The translations under genes were made by a program, and so were the position numbers. A DNA stretch of 64,000 nucleotides from Terriglobus roseus DSM 18391 (GTDB lineage Bacteria; Acidobacteriota; Terriglobia; Terriglobales; Acidobacteriaceae), in NCBI RefSeq assembly GCF_000265425.1, contig NC_018014.1, positions 2,542,001 through 2,606,000 of the forward strand, given 5' to 3'. The notes beneath the pieces are model-generated. The model ran no database searches and was not told the DNA's origin. It worked only from the letters and a program-made list of their open reading frames with translations. The first letter of the stretch is position 1. Every line of letters begins with the position of its first letter. Of the stretch, positions 55,495-63,964 are shown piece by piece.

Positions 55495-56166
55495 ATGTCC
55501 AGCATTGCTTCTTACACAAAGACCCACGATCAACGCATCCAGGACGACGTAATGCAGCAGATCACCTGGCAGCCAGAAATCCATTCCAAGGACATTAGCG
55601 TCAAGGTGCAGGATGCAAATGTGATGCTCACCGGCTTCGTACATGGCTACCTGGAGAAGCTCGCCGCAGAACGTGCCGCCAAGACAGTGTTCGGCGTTGT
55701 CTCCGTCGCGAATGACATTGAGGTAAAGCCACCCAGCATGCGTACTGATCCGGAGATCGCACGCGACGTGGTAGAAGCGCTGCGCATTCACGCAAGCGTC
55801 CCCGACGAAAAGATCAAGGTTGCCGTCTCTGGTGGCTTCGTAACACTGACCGGCGCAGTGGACTGGCACTACGAACTCGAGAATGCAGAGACAGCCGCGC
55901 ACTCTATCAACGGAGTTCGCGGCATCGTGAATCTCCTGCAAATCAAACAGCGAGCCACCAGCGAACAAGTGCGGCAGAAGATCGAGGACGCACTGAAACG
56001 CATGGTCGACCTCGACGCTCGATCCATGTCTGTCTACACCAGCGACGGCACAGTATCGCTCTACGGGAACGTCCACTCCTGGTCCGAGCGCGAAAAAGCA
56101 GAACGCGCAGCCTGGCAGGCACCCGGCGTTCAGCAGGTTTCAAATCATCTCACCATCCATCCCTAA
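55495..56166 (+). CDS. Triple BON-domain protein (OsmY-like, cytoplasmic form)
   Basis: The 223-residue protein has three BON domains, at about residues 15-85, 85-150 and 155-222, each with the DxxVxxxV and Gly-containing beta strand (VKVQDANVMLTGFVHGYLEK, VAVSGGFVTLTGAVDWHYEL, VYTSDGTVSLYGNVHSWSER). No signal peptide is present, unlike OsmY. GGAGG lies 9 bases upstream. BON domains bind lipids or membranes and are common in stress clusters. It is separated from the universal stress gene by a terminator. Confidence 0.88.
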   Translation: MSSIASYTKTHDQRIQDDVMQQITWQPEIHSKDISVKVQDANVMLTGFVHGYLEKLAAERAAKTVFGVVSVANDIEVKPPSMRTDPEIARDVVEALRIHASVPDEKIKVAVSGGFVTLTGAVDWHYELENAETAAHSINGVRGIVNLLQIKQRATSEQVRQKIEDALKRMVDLDARSMSVYTSDGTVSLYGNVHSWSEREKAERAAWQAPGVQQVSNHLTIHP

Positions 56167-56223
56167 CTGAAAACATTCCCGGGACGGACCAGGACATATC
56201 CAGACAGTCCGGGATTTTATTTC

Positions 56224-56256
56224 GGCGTCGGCCTGAACCAGGTCGACGCCTTTTTT
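56224..56256 (+). terminator. Rho-independent terminator after the BON gene
   Basis: Eleven-base arms GGCGTCGGCCT and AGGTCGACGCC (one G-T wobble) enclose GAACC and are followed by six T bases. It lies 57 bases after the BON stop, between convergent genes. Confidence 0.85.
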
Positions 56257-56277
56257 CTTGCACAAGAACAGAACCTA

Positions 56278-57204
56278 CTATTTGGAGTTGTCACTAACGA
56301 CTAACACCGGGCAGGGTGCAGATCTCAGAATCTCTCCCGTCGGCCGCCACGAGAAGTGATCCGCACCAACCATACGCTCTCCGCTGCCAATCACGATCAG
56401 TGCCGCGTCTTCCTTGTTGGCCAGCGTAAGTACTTCCTCAGCGGGATCTCCATACTCCACACAATAGGTGATATCTGCCGCATCATCCGCAGGCTCACCC
56501 AAAGCAATACGCAACAACTCCTTGACGTATTCCTCCTTCCAGAGCCTGTCATGAGCCTCCGTCGGCGGACGTTCTGCCGGCGTATGCATCGCAAGTAGCT
56601 TCACACCGGCGTACTCCGCAATTGCCCTTGCATACTCCGCCGCGCGAACACTCGTCTCCGATGGAGTGCTCGCAAATACGACCGTCTTCCGCCGCATATC
56701 AGGTGGCTCGCACTCCGGACCGCAAACCAGGACAGGGCAAGTGCAACGAAACGCAAGTGATTCCGACACCGATCCGAAGAGGAATTGATCGATTCCCTTC
56801 CGCCCGTGAGACCCAACGATGACCAGGTCGGCATCCGTCTCCGACGCCGTCCGAAGCATCAGCTTCGCAGGCCCGTCAAAGTTAACGACCTCCTTGATCG
56901 GCCGATCGAAATGCTGCAGATGACGGTGGATCGCGTCCGCGATCTTGTCCCGGGCTTCGTCCAGCACCTCTTCTTTAAGCTGTTCATAGTAGATATCGAT
57001 CACGCCGGGCGGTGGCGGAACCGAATGCGTAACAATTAGGTCTGCCTTGAGAACGGTCGCAATCTCTTCGGCCCATCGTAGAGCTCTGTTACCGCACTCA
57101 TCGTTCTCATAGCCAACGACAATCTTGTGGATGGAAAGAGGCGGCACGTCCACCACGGGCTTGCTCACGCCCGCGGGTTCAATACTCAGTATCGGTTCTG
57201 ACAT
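56278..57204 (-). CDS. Tandem universal stress protein (two UspA domains)
   Basis: Start ATG 57204 follows GGGGGA by 4 bases; upstream residues in the open frame are not family-like. The 308-residue protein has two UspA domains, about residues 28-170 and 175-305. The first has the ATP-loop signature IVGSHGRKGIDQFLFGSVSE; the second has the shorter VIGSGERMVGADH, missing parts of the loop, so nucleotide binding there is doubtful. A candidate CRP/FNR-like site lies 48 bases upstream. Typical role: survival under energy or oxygen stress. Confidence 0.9.
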   Translation of the reverse strand: MSEPILSIEPAGVSKPVVDVPPLSIHKIVVGYENDECGNRALRWAEEIATVLKADLIVTHSVPPPPGVIDIYYEQLKEEVLDEARDKIADAIHRHLQHFDRPIKEVVNFDGPAKLMLRTASETDADLVIVGSHGRKGIDQFLFGSVSESLAFRCTCPVLVCGPECEPPDMRRKTVVFASTPSETSVRAAEYARAIAEYAGVKLLAMHTPAERPPTEAHDRLWKEEYVKELLRIALGEPADDAADITYCVEYGDPAEEVLTLANKEDAALIVIGSGERMVGADHFSWRPTGEILRSAPCPVLVVSDNSK

Positions 57205-57252
57205 AGGATCCCCCGGCATGGTTTCAGCATGCGCTTCAACTCGGAAGATTCT

Positions 57253-57268
57253 TGTGATTGCCGTCACT
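57253..57268. promoter_or_regulatory. CRP/FNR-family-like site upstream of the first universal stress gene
   Basis: TGTGA-TTGCCG-TCACT matches TGTGA-N6-TCACA with one mismatch, 48 bases upstream of the minus-strand start at 57204. Confidence 0.5.
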
Positions 57269-57357
57269 GCAGCATGTGGAAGCGCCACGTCGTAGGGATC
57301 TAGCCATTCGCTTCAGCACAGAGATGCCCCTCCGTCTGCGACGCTCATCTCATCAAA

Positions 57358-57921
57358 TTACGAACGCAGATCCCCAAAGTCATCCCGTACCGTATCCAGC
57401 TTTTTCCGATACTCGGCAGCATCGCCATACGGGAGGAAGTGGCTGTAGCGGCTATGCTGTGCGGCAGCCTTCCGAGCGTGCTTCAGCGGACACCAATGCT
57501 GTTCCGTCCGCCCAACAACCTCCATCACATAAGCGATAAGACCGTTGGCGTAGGAACAGTAAATACAGTTGAGGCGCTCAAGCACATTCAGGTAGACGAG
57601 CGCGCCCCGGTCAAAGATCAGATAGTCTGCGCGTCTGACTTTGGGAACGCCATACACAGGGAAACAAATCGCCTGGTACAGCGTGATGACAGCATCAAGA
57701 AACAGAAACGCAACAAAGCAAAGATAGATGATGGGCGCCGTCAGTACGGCAAGAGGACGCGCATGCAACAGGTAGCGCCAAAGAGGGGTGCGTGCCTTGC
57801 GATGTGCCCGTCTGTCTTCATCCGAGATCAAGGGTGCATCCTGCTTCACCGGATACATCGGGAAAAGATCCGGCTTCACCTCTGCAATCAGAGCAGGTGG
57901 CACCTTCGGTAGAACATCCAT
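57358..57921 (-). CDS. Small membrane protein with a CxxC motif
   Basis: The 187-residue protein starts at ATG 57921 (AAGG 7 bases upstream). A charged N-terminal 55 residues precedes one long hydrophobic stretch (AVLTAPIIYLCFVAFLFLDA), possibly a hairpin. It ends with a cytoplasmic-type segment holding LERLNCIYCSYANGLIAYVM and TEQHWCPLKHARKA, with three conserved-looking Cys. From memory such proteins occur across Proteobacteria and Acidobacteriota as conserved hypotheticals; metal or thiol chemistry is an inference from the CxxC. It lies between stress genes and its function is unknown. Confidence 0.7.
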   Translation of the reverse strand: MDVLPKVPPALIAEVKPDLFPMYPVKQDAPLISDEDRRAHRKARTPLWRYLLHARPLAVLTAPIIYLCFVAFLFLDAVITLYQAICFPVYGVPKVRRADYLIFDRGALVYLNVLERLNCIYCSYANGLIAYVMEVVGRTEQHWCPLKHARKAAAQHSRYSHFLPYGDAAEYRKKLDTVRDDFGDLRS

Positions 57922-58378
57922 GTAATTACCTTCTCTTCTATGTGCCGACTTAACTGAAACAACCATCGCAAGACGCTCGACTCACTTGAGCCCCGCTTCG
58001 CTGTAAACATTTCTCGCATTCCACAGAGACCATCCATTGGCATGCGCGTCCGCAGCGGCACGCGTCTGCGCCGCGACCTCTTCCGGTCCAAAAACACGTC
58101 GCGAGAATGCGGAGTCACGGAACCCCTGGATCCATGCGAGTATTTGGACCGTCGTGCCCGGGGCCTCTTGTCAGACGTTCTCGTACGGAGGCGTAAATCA
58201 GCGTGACGGCCGCGATGCCACGGCTAAGGTTAGGCACAGCAACTTCTGGCAAACTTTCAAAGGACTTGTAATAGTTGAGCAGGAAGCATCGCGTCTTATT
58301 GGCGCTTTATAGCTCAACTCTGTAGTGACAATGCGAACTATAGTCCTGAATGAGTCGCACCGTGAGGCTGGGAAGATT

Positions 58379-59071
58379 ATGCATGTAGAACGTCATCGGA
58401 TAAACAGGGTTGGCTGGTTGCGCGCATCGGTGCTTGGCGCGAACGATGGCCTCCTCTCGACCGCCAGTCTCGTCCTGGGTGTTGCAGCCGCGCACGGCAC
58501 ACATAAGGCCATCTTGATCTCTGGCGTTGCCGGCCTCGTTGCTGGAGCCATGTCGATGGCAGCCGGTGAATACGTGTCGGTCTCATCACAGGCAGACTCC
58601 GAAGCATCCGACTTGGAGCGTGAGCGTCGCGAGTTATCGACGGACCCAGTCGGTGAACTGGCCGAGTTGACGCAGATATACGTTACCCGGGGCTTGTCGC
58701 CCGATCTCGCAGGCCAGGTTGCAACGCAACTCATGACGCATGACGCGCTCGGAGCACACGCGCGCGACGAACTCGGCATAGCGGACGGTTCCATCGCACG
58801 ACCAGTCCAGGCCGCGCTCGCATCCGCCGCCAGCTTTGCCGCAGGAGCGTCCGTCCCATTGATCGTCGGCGGCCTCGCAACAAGCCACCTCATCCCGTTT
58901 GTCCTCGTCACTTCTCTGCTCTGCCTGGTGGCCCTCGGTAGCCTGGCTGCGCGCGCAGGTGGAGCAGGTGCACTGAAAGGCTCACTCCGCGTAACCTTCT
59001 GGGGAGCACTGGCAATGGCTGTCACGCTCGGCGTTGGGTCTTTGGTTGGAGAGGCCAGTCCCGTCCGTTAA
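58379..59071 (+). CDS. VIT1/CCC1-family iron/manganese transporter
   Basis: Start ATG 58379 follows GGGAAG by 4 bases; the family begins with the HRxxRxGWLRAxVLGANDG segment (RINRVGWLRASVLGANDGLL), just after it. The 230-residue protein has about five hydrophobic segments: residues 20-40, 45-65, and three in the C-terminal half (ASFAAGASVPLIVGG, IPFVLVTSLLCLVALG, ALAMAVTLGVGSLVG), with MSMAAGEYVSVSSQADSE preceding an acidic metal-binding loop. The family moves Fe2+ or Mn2+ out of the cytosol. The gene is convergent with the next small membrane protein. Confidence 0.9.
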   Translation: MHVERHRINRVGWLRASVLGANDGLLSTASLVLGVAAAHGTHKAILISGVAGLVAGAMSMAAGEYVSVSSQADSEASDLERERRELSTDPVGELAELTQIYVTRGLSPDLAGQVATQLMTHDALGAHARDELGIADGSIARPVQAALASAASFAAGASVPLIVGGLATSHLIPFVLVTSLLCLVALGSLAARAGGAGALKGSLRVTFWGALAMAVTLGVGSLVGEASPVR

Positions 59072-59092
59072 TCCGCCACGACGGCCGCGACT

Positions 59093-59449
59093 TCACAGTG
59101 GCCACACTGTCCACACAGCAATCAGCGTCAGCAGCATCATGTCCGCGTACAGCAGGAACAGGACGCCTCCATGGTGAAGATCCCAGCGGACATGCATGCT
59201 TCGCACCGCATCACTCGTTGCGATCAGGCATAACGTAAACGGCCCCGCCATCAGCCAGCGGCCCGCATCCCAACCGTAGAAACGCAGCAGCAGAGCCAAC
59301 ACAAAAGCCCCGCACGCCAGCGCTGCACCACGCGCCAGATGCGAGCGCTCGTTCCCCTGTGTTTGAAGAGCGATCGAAGAGTTCCGGCGCAGACCTTCCC
59401 ACCTATCCGCCAGCAGTGTGTGCGCATCAGCGGATCTGGGTTCGAGCAT
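59093..59449 (-). CDS. Small hydrophobic membrane protein, unknown
   Basis: The 118-residue protein has three likely membrane segments: GAALACGAFVLALLLRFYGW, WLMAGPFTLCLIATSDAV and FLLYADMMLLTLIAVWTVWP. The N-terminal 38 residues are polar. No family was recognised. It is convergent with the transporter gene and its start lies 48 bases from a perfect CRP/FNR-like palindrome shared with the divergent universal stress gene. Confidence 0.55.
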   Translation of the reverse strand: MLEPRSADAHTLLADRWEGLRRNSSIALQTQGNERSHLARGAALACGAFVLALLLRFYGWDAGRWLMAGPFTLCLIATSDAVRSMHVRWDLHHGGVLFLLYADMMLLTLIAVWTVWPL

Positions 59450-59497
59450 GTGTTGTCCTGTCTGAACTCAGCATCAAGCACGCGGACATAAGTTGGC

Positions 59498-59513
59498 TGT
59501 GATGGTAGTCACA
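59498..59513. promoter_or_regulatory. Perfect CRP/FNR-family-like palindrome, site 1 upstream of the second universal stress gene
   Basis: TGTGA-TGGTAG-TCACA, extended by C/G on both sides to CTGTGA/TCACAG. It lies in the divergent gap between 59449 and 59645 and could serve both genes. Confidence 0.65.
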
Positions 59514-59564
59514 GGCTGCTGAATCTGCGAAAGAGACACGACACGGAACACTCTGCCAGACAAA

Positions 59565-59580
59565 TGTGAGCGCCATCACA
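59565..59580. promoter_or_regulatory. Perfect CRP/FNR-family-like palindrome, site 2 upstream of the second universal stress gene
   Basis: TGTGA-GCGCCA-TCACA is perfect in both half-sites and lies 64 bases before the start at 59645, a position suited to activation at a downstream promoter. Confidence 0.7.
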
Positions 59581-59644
59581 ACCAATCTCACATCGCAGCG
59601 TTACTTTCACCGTGAATCAATCTTCGATGAAAGGCAACATTCCC

Positions 59645-60547
59645 ATGTCGACCACTGCTTTGCCAACCTATCCATACGCGATCCCTCACGAAATCCTCTT
59701 CGCCTTCGATCCCACAGACGACTCGCAGAAGGTGATGGAGTGCGCAAAGTCACTGGCCAAGCGGTTTGGATCCCACATCACCGTTGCGCATGTCAGCCAG
59801 CCGGTAAGTCCTTTCGTGGCTCCCGAAGCAATGTACTTCGAAGATCTCGACAACCAGGCTGCAGCAAGGACGGACGCGCAGTTGGATCAGGCAGTCGAGG
59901 ATCTTCGTGCCAGCGGATTGAAAGCAGATAAATCGGAACACTGGGGTATGGTCTCTGACGAATTGCAGAAGCTTGCTCGAGAGAAGTCCGCGGACCTGCT
60001 GGTCCTTGGGACGCACGCGCCCCGTGGCCTGGATCGTCTCTTCTTCGGCTCCACTGCAGAAGATGTTGCGGATCGCTCCGGCTGGCCCGTAATGATCGTG
60101 GGCCCCAAGGCCGAGACGCCAAGCGGAGTCTGGTCACCCAGAGAAGTCGTCTGCATCGTCGGGCAAACACGGGAAGACGTAGGCACAGCTGTCTACGGCT
60201 ATCACCTGTCGCGACAAGTGGGCGCCGCGTTCACTCTCTTCACCATCTCCGACAGCGTCACAGAACTTCCGGATCCAATCGAGAGCGAGTTGTTCCTGCG
60301 CAGCCTTGCAGAAGAACTCCCCGGAGTAGATGTAGCGCAGGAGATACCAAGGCGCGAGATTCGAAAGGGTATCGCGAAGGACTGTGTCATGAGGCTACTG
60401 AAGGAACTCGCTCCGGGAGCCGTCGTGATGCCAGCTGAAAAAGCCGGCCCAATGCACACCCACTTCAACCGCGGCCTGCTCTCAGACGTCGTTGGCGAAG
60501 CGAAATGCCCCGTCATCGTAATCACCAGCGACGATCGCAGCTGTTGA
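59645..60547 (+). CDS. Tandem universal stress protein (UspA-like)
   Basis: ATG 59645 (MSTTALPTYPYAIPHEILFA) has AAAGG 10 bases upstream; ATG 59627 and GTG 59612 are in-frame alternatives without a visible ribosome site. The 300-residue protein has an N-terminal UspA domain with the nucleotide-binding loop LLVLGTHAPRGLDRLFFGST. Its second half retains the fold (EVVCIVGQTREDVGTAVYGY, GAVVMPAEKAGP) but lacks a complete loop. Two perfect CRP/FNR-like palindromes precede it. It is followed 9 bases later by a histidine kinase gene, so the two may be co-transcribed. Confidence 0.9.
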   Translation: MSTTALPTYPYAIPHEILFAFDPTDDSQKVMECAKSLAKRFGSHITVAHVSQPVSPFVAPEAMYFEDLDNQAAARTDAQLDQAVEDLRASGLKADKSEHWGMVSDELQKLAREKSADLLVLGTHAPRGLDRLFFGSTAEDVADRSGWPVMIVGPKAETPSGVWSPREVVCIVGQTREDVGTAVYGYHLSRQVGAAFTLFTISDSVTELPDPIESELFLRSLAEELPGVDVAQEIPRREIRKGIAKDCVMRLLKELAPGAVVMPAEKAGPMHTHFNRGLLSDVVGEAKCPVIVITSDDRSC

Positions 60548-60556
60548 GGGTTAGAC

Positions 60557-62155
60557 TTGACGCCTGAGCCTATGTTAAGACCACCTGAAGGACGCCGCGG
60601 TACTCGTCCAACAACGGCTGAGACATGGTCCGACCCAGGACGATGGCTTACCGCAATCGTCGAATCGTCTGACTCCGCCGTAATTGCGGAGTCGCTCGAC
60701 GGCATCATCATGACGTGGAATGCAGCGGCATCCCGTATCTTCGGCTACACAGCCGACGAAGCAATCGGGATGCCGATCTTCCGCCTCGCTTACCCGGAAG
60801 AGGAAGAGTCCATCCAGATCGTGCTGGACGCCGTTCGTCGCGGCGAGCGCATCGATAACCTCCAAACGTCGCGGCGGCATAAGGATGGACACCGCATCTT
60901 TGTCTCGCTCAACCTCTTCCCTATCAAGGATGAGGCCGGCGCCGTCGTCGGTATTGCAAAGGTCGCAACCGACCTTACCAACCGCAAAAATGCCGAAGAG
61001 ATTGAGGCAAGAATACGCATCGAGCTACTTGCAGAGCGTAAATATCGCGACTTGCTTCACCATGCACCAGACGCGATTCTTGAGGTCGACGATCGTGGTC
61101 GGATCCTCATTGCCAACCGGGCCGCTGAAAAACTGTTTGGCTACGAGCACGATGAGCTATTCGGAGCTTCCATCGAAATGCTCGTTCCGGAAGCAAACCG
61201 CCCGGACCACGCAAACCATCGAGCCGCTTTCGTTAAAGCGGGCAAGGCACGTCCCATGGGCTACGGACGCGACCTGAACGCCAAGCGTAAGGATGGCTCG
61301 GAGTTTCCTGTTGAGATCAGCCTCAGTCCCATCGTGATGGAGACTGGGGTCCTCGTCGTTGCAGCCATTCGTGACGTAACGGAACGCCGGCGGTCTGAGC
61401 TGCAGCTACGTCTACTGCAAGAGGATTATCTGGGCGAGCTGTCCGCCCGGCAGCAGGAAGCGGAGCGACTGAATCGCTTAAAGAGCGAGTTCCTTGCCAG
61501 CGTCAGTCACGAACTCCGGACTCCCCTGCACACCATCATCGGCTTTGCTGACCTTCTGCATGAGGACACGGACCACACACTCACCGGACGGCAAGGCCGC
61601 TTCGTCGAAAATATTCGCCGCGACTCAGAGCACTTACTCGCGCTCATCAACGACGTTCTCGACCTGAGTCACATCGAAGCAGGCGGACTCGCCGTTCACC
61701 CCCGCGAACTGTCGCTCTCTGCCGTCTTCACCGAAGTCATGGACGCTCTCCGAACGACCTGGGAAGAGAAGGCGCTCAACGTCACCGCCTCCTGCGATCC
61801 TGACTTGCAGTTACTGGCCGATCCCACTCGCCTGCGCCAGATACTCACCAACCTCCTGAGCAATGCAATCAAGTTCACCGGACGTGGCGGATCCGTTCAA
61901 ATGAGAGGTACAAAAGAAGTCGGTTTCGCACTCATCGCCGTCGAAGACAGCGGCATCGGTATCGCGCCGGAAGAACTCTCGAACATCTTCAGCAAGTTCT
62001 ACCAGGTCGGTGTCACCACAGGCGGCGTCCGCGAAGGCACCGGCCTTGGCTTGGCAATCTGCAAAGAGTTGGTGGAAATGCACGCCGGAACGCTCTCCGT
62101 CGCAAGCCAGCCCGGCGTAGGAAGTACCTTCTCGTTTGCTATCCCGCTATTGTGA
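60557..62155 (+). CDS. PAS-domain sensor histidine kinase
   Basis: The 532-residue protein starts at TTG 60557, with GAGGG 6 bases upstream; ATG 60572 is the next option. Two PAS domains are visible, at about residues 30-150 (SSDSAVIAESLDGIIMTWNA, IFGYTADEAIG) and 165-290 (HHAPDAILEVDDRGRILIAN, LFGYEHDELFG). The HisKA motif is SVSHELRTPLHTI (His318), and the HATPase part has NLLSNAIKFT, EDSGIGIAPEEL and GTGLGLAICKELV. No membrane segment was seen, so it is a cytoplasmic sensor of redox, gas or energy state by inference. The next gene is a receiver that lacks its Asp. Confidence 0.92.
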   Translation: MTPEPMLRPPEGRRGTRPTTAETWSDPGRWLTAIVESSDSAVIAESLDGIIMTWNAAASRIFGYTADEAIGMPIFRLAYPEEEESIQIVLDAVRRGERIDNLQTSRRHKDGHRIFVSLNLFPIKDEAGAVVGIAKVATDLTNRKNAEEIEARIRIELLAERKYRDLLHHAPDAILEVDDRGRILIANRAAEKLFGYEHDELFGASIEMLVPEANRPDHANHRAAFVKAGKARPMGYGRDLNAKRKDGSEFPVEISLSPIVMETGVLVVAAIRDVTERRRSELQLRLLQEDYLGELSARQQEAERLNRLKSEFLASVSHELRTPLHTIIGFADLLHEDTDHTLTGRQGRFVENIRRDSEHLLALINDVLDLSHIEAGGLAVHPRELSLSAVFTEVMDALRTTWEEKALNVTASCDPDLQLLADPTRLRQILTNLLSNAIKFTGRGGSVQMRGTKEVGFALIAVEDSGIGIAPEELSNIFSKFYQVGVTTGGVREGTGLGLAICKELVEMHAGTLSVASQPGVGSTFSFAIPLL

Positions 62156-62161
62156 AGGAAC

Positions 62162-62177
62162 TGTGATGGGAGTCACA
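62162..62177. promoter_or_regulatory. Perfect CRP/FNR-family-like palindrome upstream of the receiver gene
   Basis: TGTGA-TGGGAG-TCACA, again within CTGTGA/TCACAG, is one base different from the 59498 site across all 18 positions. It lies 71 bases before the TTG start at 62249 and just after the kinase stop. Confidence 0.65.
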
Positions 62178-62248
62178 GCTCTACACCGAATCCTGGCTCT
62201 ATCGTGAGCCATTGCTCGTCTGCACGTCTTTCTACCTTGGAGTCCATC

Positions 62249-62608
62249 TTGAAATGCCTCATTGCTGACGACGCAGCGCACGCACGTGAGTTGCTCTGGT
62301 CGATCCTGGAAGATATGGGCTTCGACATCCTGGAAGCCGCAGATGGGGAGGAGGCAATCCGCCTCGCGATCCTCAGTCTGCCCCAGGTGATCGTCCTGAA
62401 TATAGGACTTCCGAAGAAGAGCGGCATTGAAGTAGTCTCCACCTTAAGGCGACAAGCCCCTCTGCAGAAGACGCCGATCATCGCTCTGATCGCGGCTGCT
62501 GGCCAGTACGAGCACACTCACCTAAGCCAGGCGGGCTTCTCACGCGTCCTCGTCAAGCCGGTCAACCCGGCTGAACTCCGTGCCGTGATCTCCGAGTTCA
62601 CCTGCTAG
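62249..62608 (+). CDS. Single-domain receiver protein lacking the phospho-acceptor Asp
   Basis: TTG 62249 is chosen because GGAG lies 6 bases upstream and the CheY fold starts there (MKCLIADDAAHARELLWSIL, 119 residues); the frame extends further 5' without motif. The acidic pair D7 D8 and Lys103 (VLVKPVNPAEL) are present, but the usual Asp is Asn51 (VIVLNIGLPKKSG), and the conserved Thr/Ser at strand 4 is Ile81. Classical phosphorylation is therefore unlikely, so it may be a pseudo-receiver acting by protein contact. The TAG stop shares CTAG with the convergent sigma-54 regulator gene. Confidence 0.8.
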   Translation: MKCLIADDAAHARELLWSILEDMGFDILEAADGEEAIRLAILSLPQVIVLNIGLPKKSGIEVVSTLRRQAPLQKTPIIALIAAAGQYEHTHLSQAGFSRVLVKPVNPAELRAVISEFTC

Positions 62609-63951
62609 CAACCCAGACCATGTTTCTTCAGCTTGTATCGCAGAGCATCCCGTCCGATACCGAGCCGTCTCGCCGTCTCGGACTGATTCCCATTTGTCTC
62701 GTTGAAGATCTGCTGCAGCAGCAGCCGCTCCTGGTTCACCAGGAGGGATGCTGTAACGAGCTGCATCGTACTGGGCACATCGACCACATCATCCGGAAGA
62801 TCCTCGACGTCGATCAGTTCTGAATCTGCCAGCATGCACGACCGCGCGATCACGTGCTCCAACTGCCGCACATTGCCCGGCCAGTCATAGCGGTTCAGCA
62901 CCAGTTGCGCACGGGGCGTGACACCGCGCACCTTCCGTCGATACTCCGAGGCGAAACGCTCAACGAAATGACCGGTAAGCAGTTCGATATCTTCCCTCCG
63001 TTCACGGAGGGGCGGAACCTTCAACTCGACCATTGACAGCCGATAGAACAGATCTTCCCGGAACTGACCCTCTTTCGCTGCCTGCTTCAGATCCCGATGG
63101 CTGGCAGCAATCACCTTCACATGGACGCGTCTCGGGACGAGCGATCCAATCTTATAGATCTCCTGGTTCTGAATGGCCCGCAGCAACTTCGCCTGGGTAG
63201 ACATCGGCATGTCACCAATCTCATCCAGAAACAGGGTGCCTCCATCCGCCGCGGCAAATAGACCTTCCTTATCCCGATCGGCGCCCGTAAAGGCTCCGCG
63301 CGTGTGCCCGAACAGCTCACTCTCAAACAAAGTCTCCACGACCGCGGAGCAGTTCAGTACGACGAAACTCCCCCTGGTACGGCTGCGCGCGTGAACCGCC
63401 CGCGCCACAAGGTCCTTGCCTGTGCCAGTCTCCCCATGAATCAACAGGGTCCGGTAGTGCGGCGCGATCTTCTCCATCATGGCGAACAGGCGCCACATCG
63501 CAGCGCTCTTCGCGATCAGTCCTTCGAAGGTCAGATCCTCCATGTGGGCAGCAGTATCCGACAGAGCGAGCCGGCGGCTCTCGGCAGCGGTCAGCAGCAG
63601 GCGAACACGTTCCCGAAGGTCCGCGATCTTAACCGGCTTTTGCAGATAATCCGCGGCACCGTTGCGGATCGCCTCAACCGCTGTCTCGGTCGTGTAATGT
63701 GCCGTCATCAGAATCACATTCGTAGAAGGCGCAAATACCATAATTTGCCGAAGAACTTCCAAACCACTCAGTCCCGGCATCACCAGATCCGTAATGACAA
63801 GCTGTGGCCGCACGGTGCGGACCAGATCAAGCCCATGGACTGGATCGGAAGCAGTGTAAAGCGCAACGCCCTTTTGCTCCAGAGCGGCCGTCAACAGTTC
63901 CAGACTGCTGAGATTGTCGTCAATGATGACTGCGCGAATTAGTTCTGACAT
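62605..63951 (-). CDS. NtrC-family sigma-54-dependent response regulator
   Basis: The 448-residue protein has an N-terminal receiver with Asp55 (QLVITDLVMPGLSG) and KPV, an AAA+ domain with Walker A HGETGTGKD (residues 172-180), the sigma-54 contact loop GAFTGA (219-224) and Walker B TLFLDEIGDM, then a Fis-type helix-turn-helix (NGNQSETARRLGIGRDALRYKLKKHG). It activates sigma-54 promoters when phosphorylated. Its kinase may be the PAS kinase on the other side. A CRP/FNR-like site lies 14 bases before the start. No clear ribosome site precedes ATG 63951. Confidence 0.93.
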   Translation of the reverse strand: MSELIRAVIIDDNLSSLELLTAALEQKGVALYTASDPVHGLDLVRTVRPQLVITDLVMPGLSGLEVLRQIMVFAPSTNVILMTAHYTTETAVEAIRNGAADYLQKPVKIADLRERVRLLLTAAESRRLALSDTAAHMEDLTFEGLIAKSAAMWRLFAMMEKIAPHYRTLLIHGETGTGKDLVARAVHARSRTRGSFVVLNCSAVVETLFESELFGHTRGAFTGADRDKEGLFAAADGGTLFLDEIGDMPMSTQAKLLRAIQNQEIYKIGSLVPRRVHVKVIAASHRDLKQAAKEGQFREDLFYRLSMVELKVPPLRERREDIELLTGHFVERFASEYRRKVRGVTPRAQLVLNRYDWPGNVRQLEHVIARSCMLADSELIDVEDLPDDVVDVPSTMQLVTASLLVNQERLLLQQIFNETNGNQSETARRLGIGRDALRYKLKKHGLGC

Positions 63952-63964
63952 AGAACCGGTGCTG

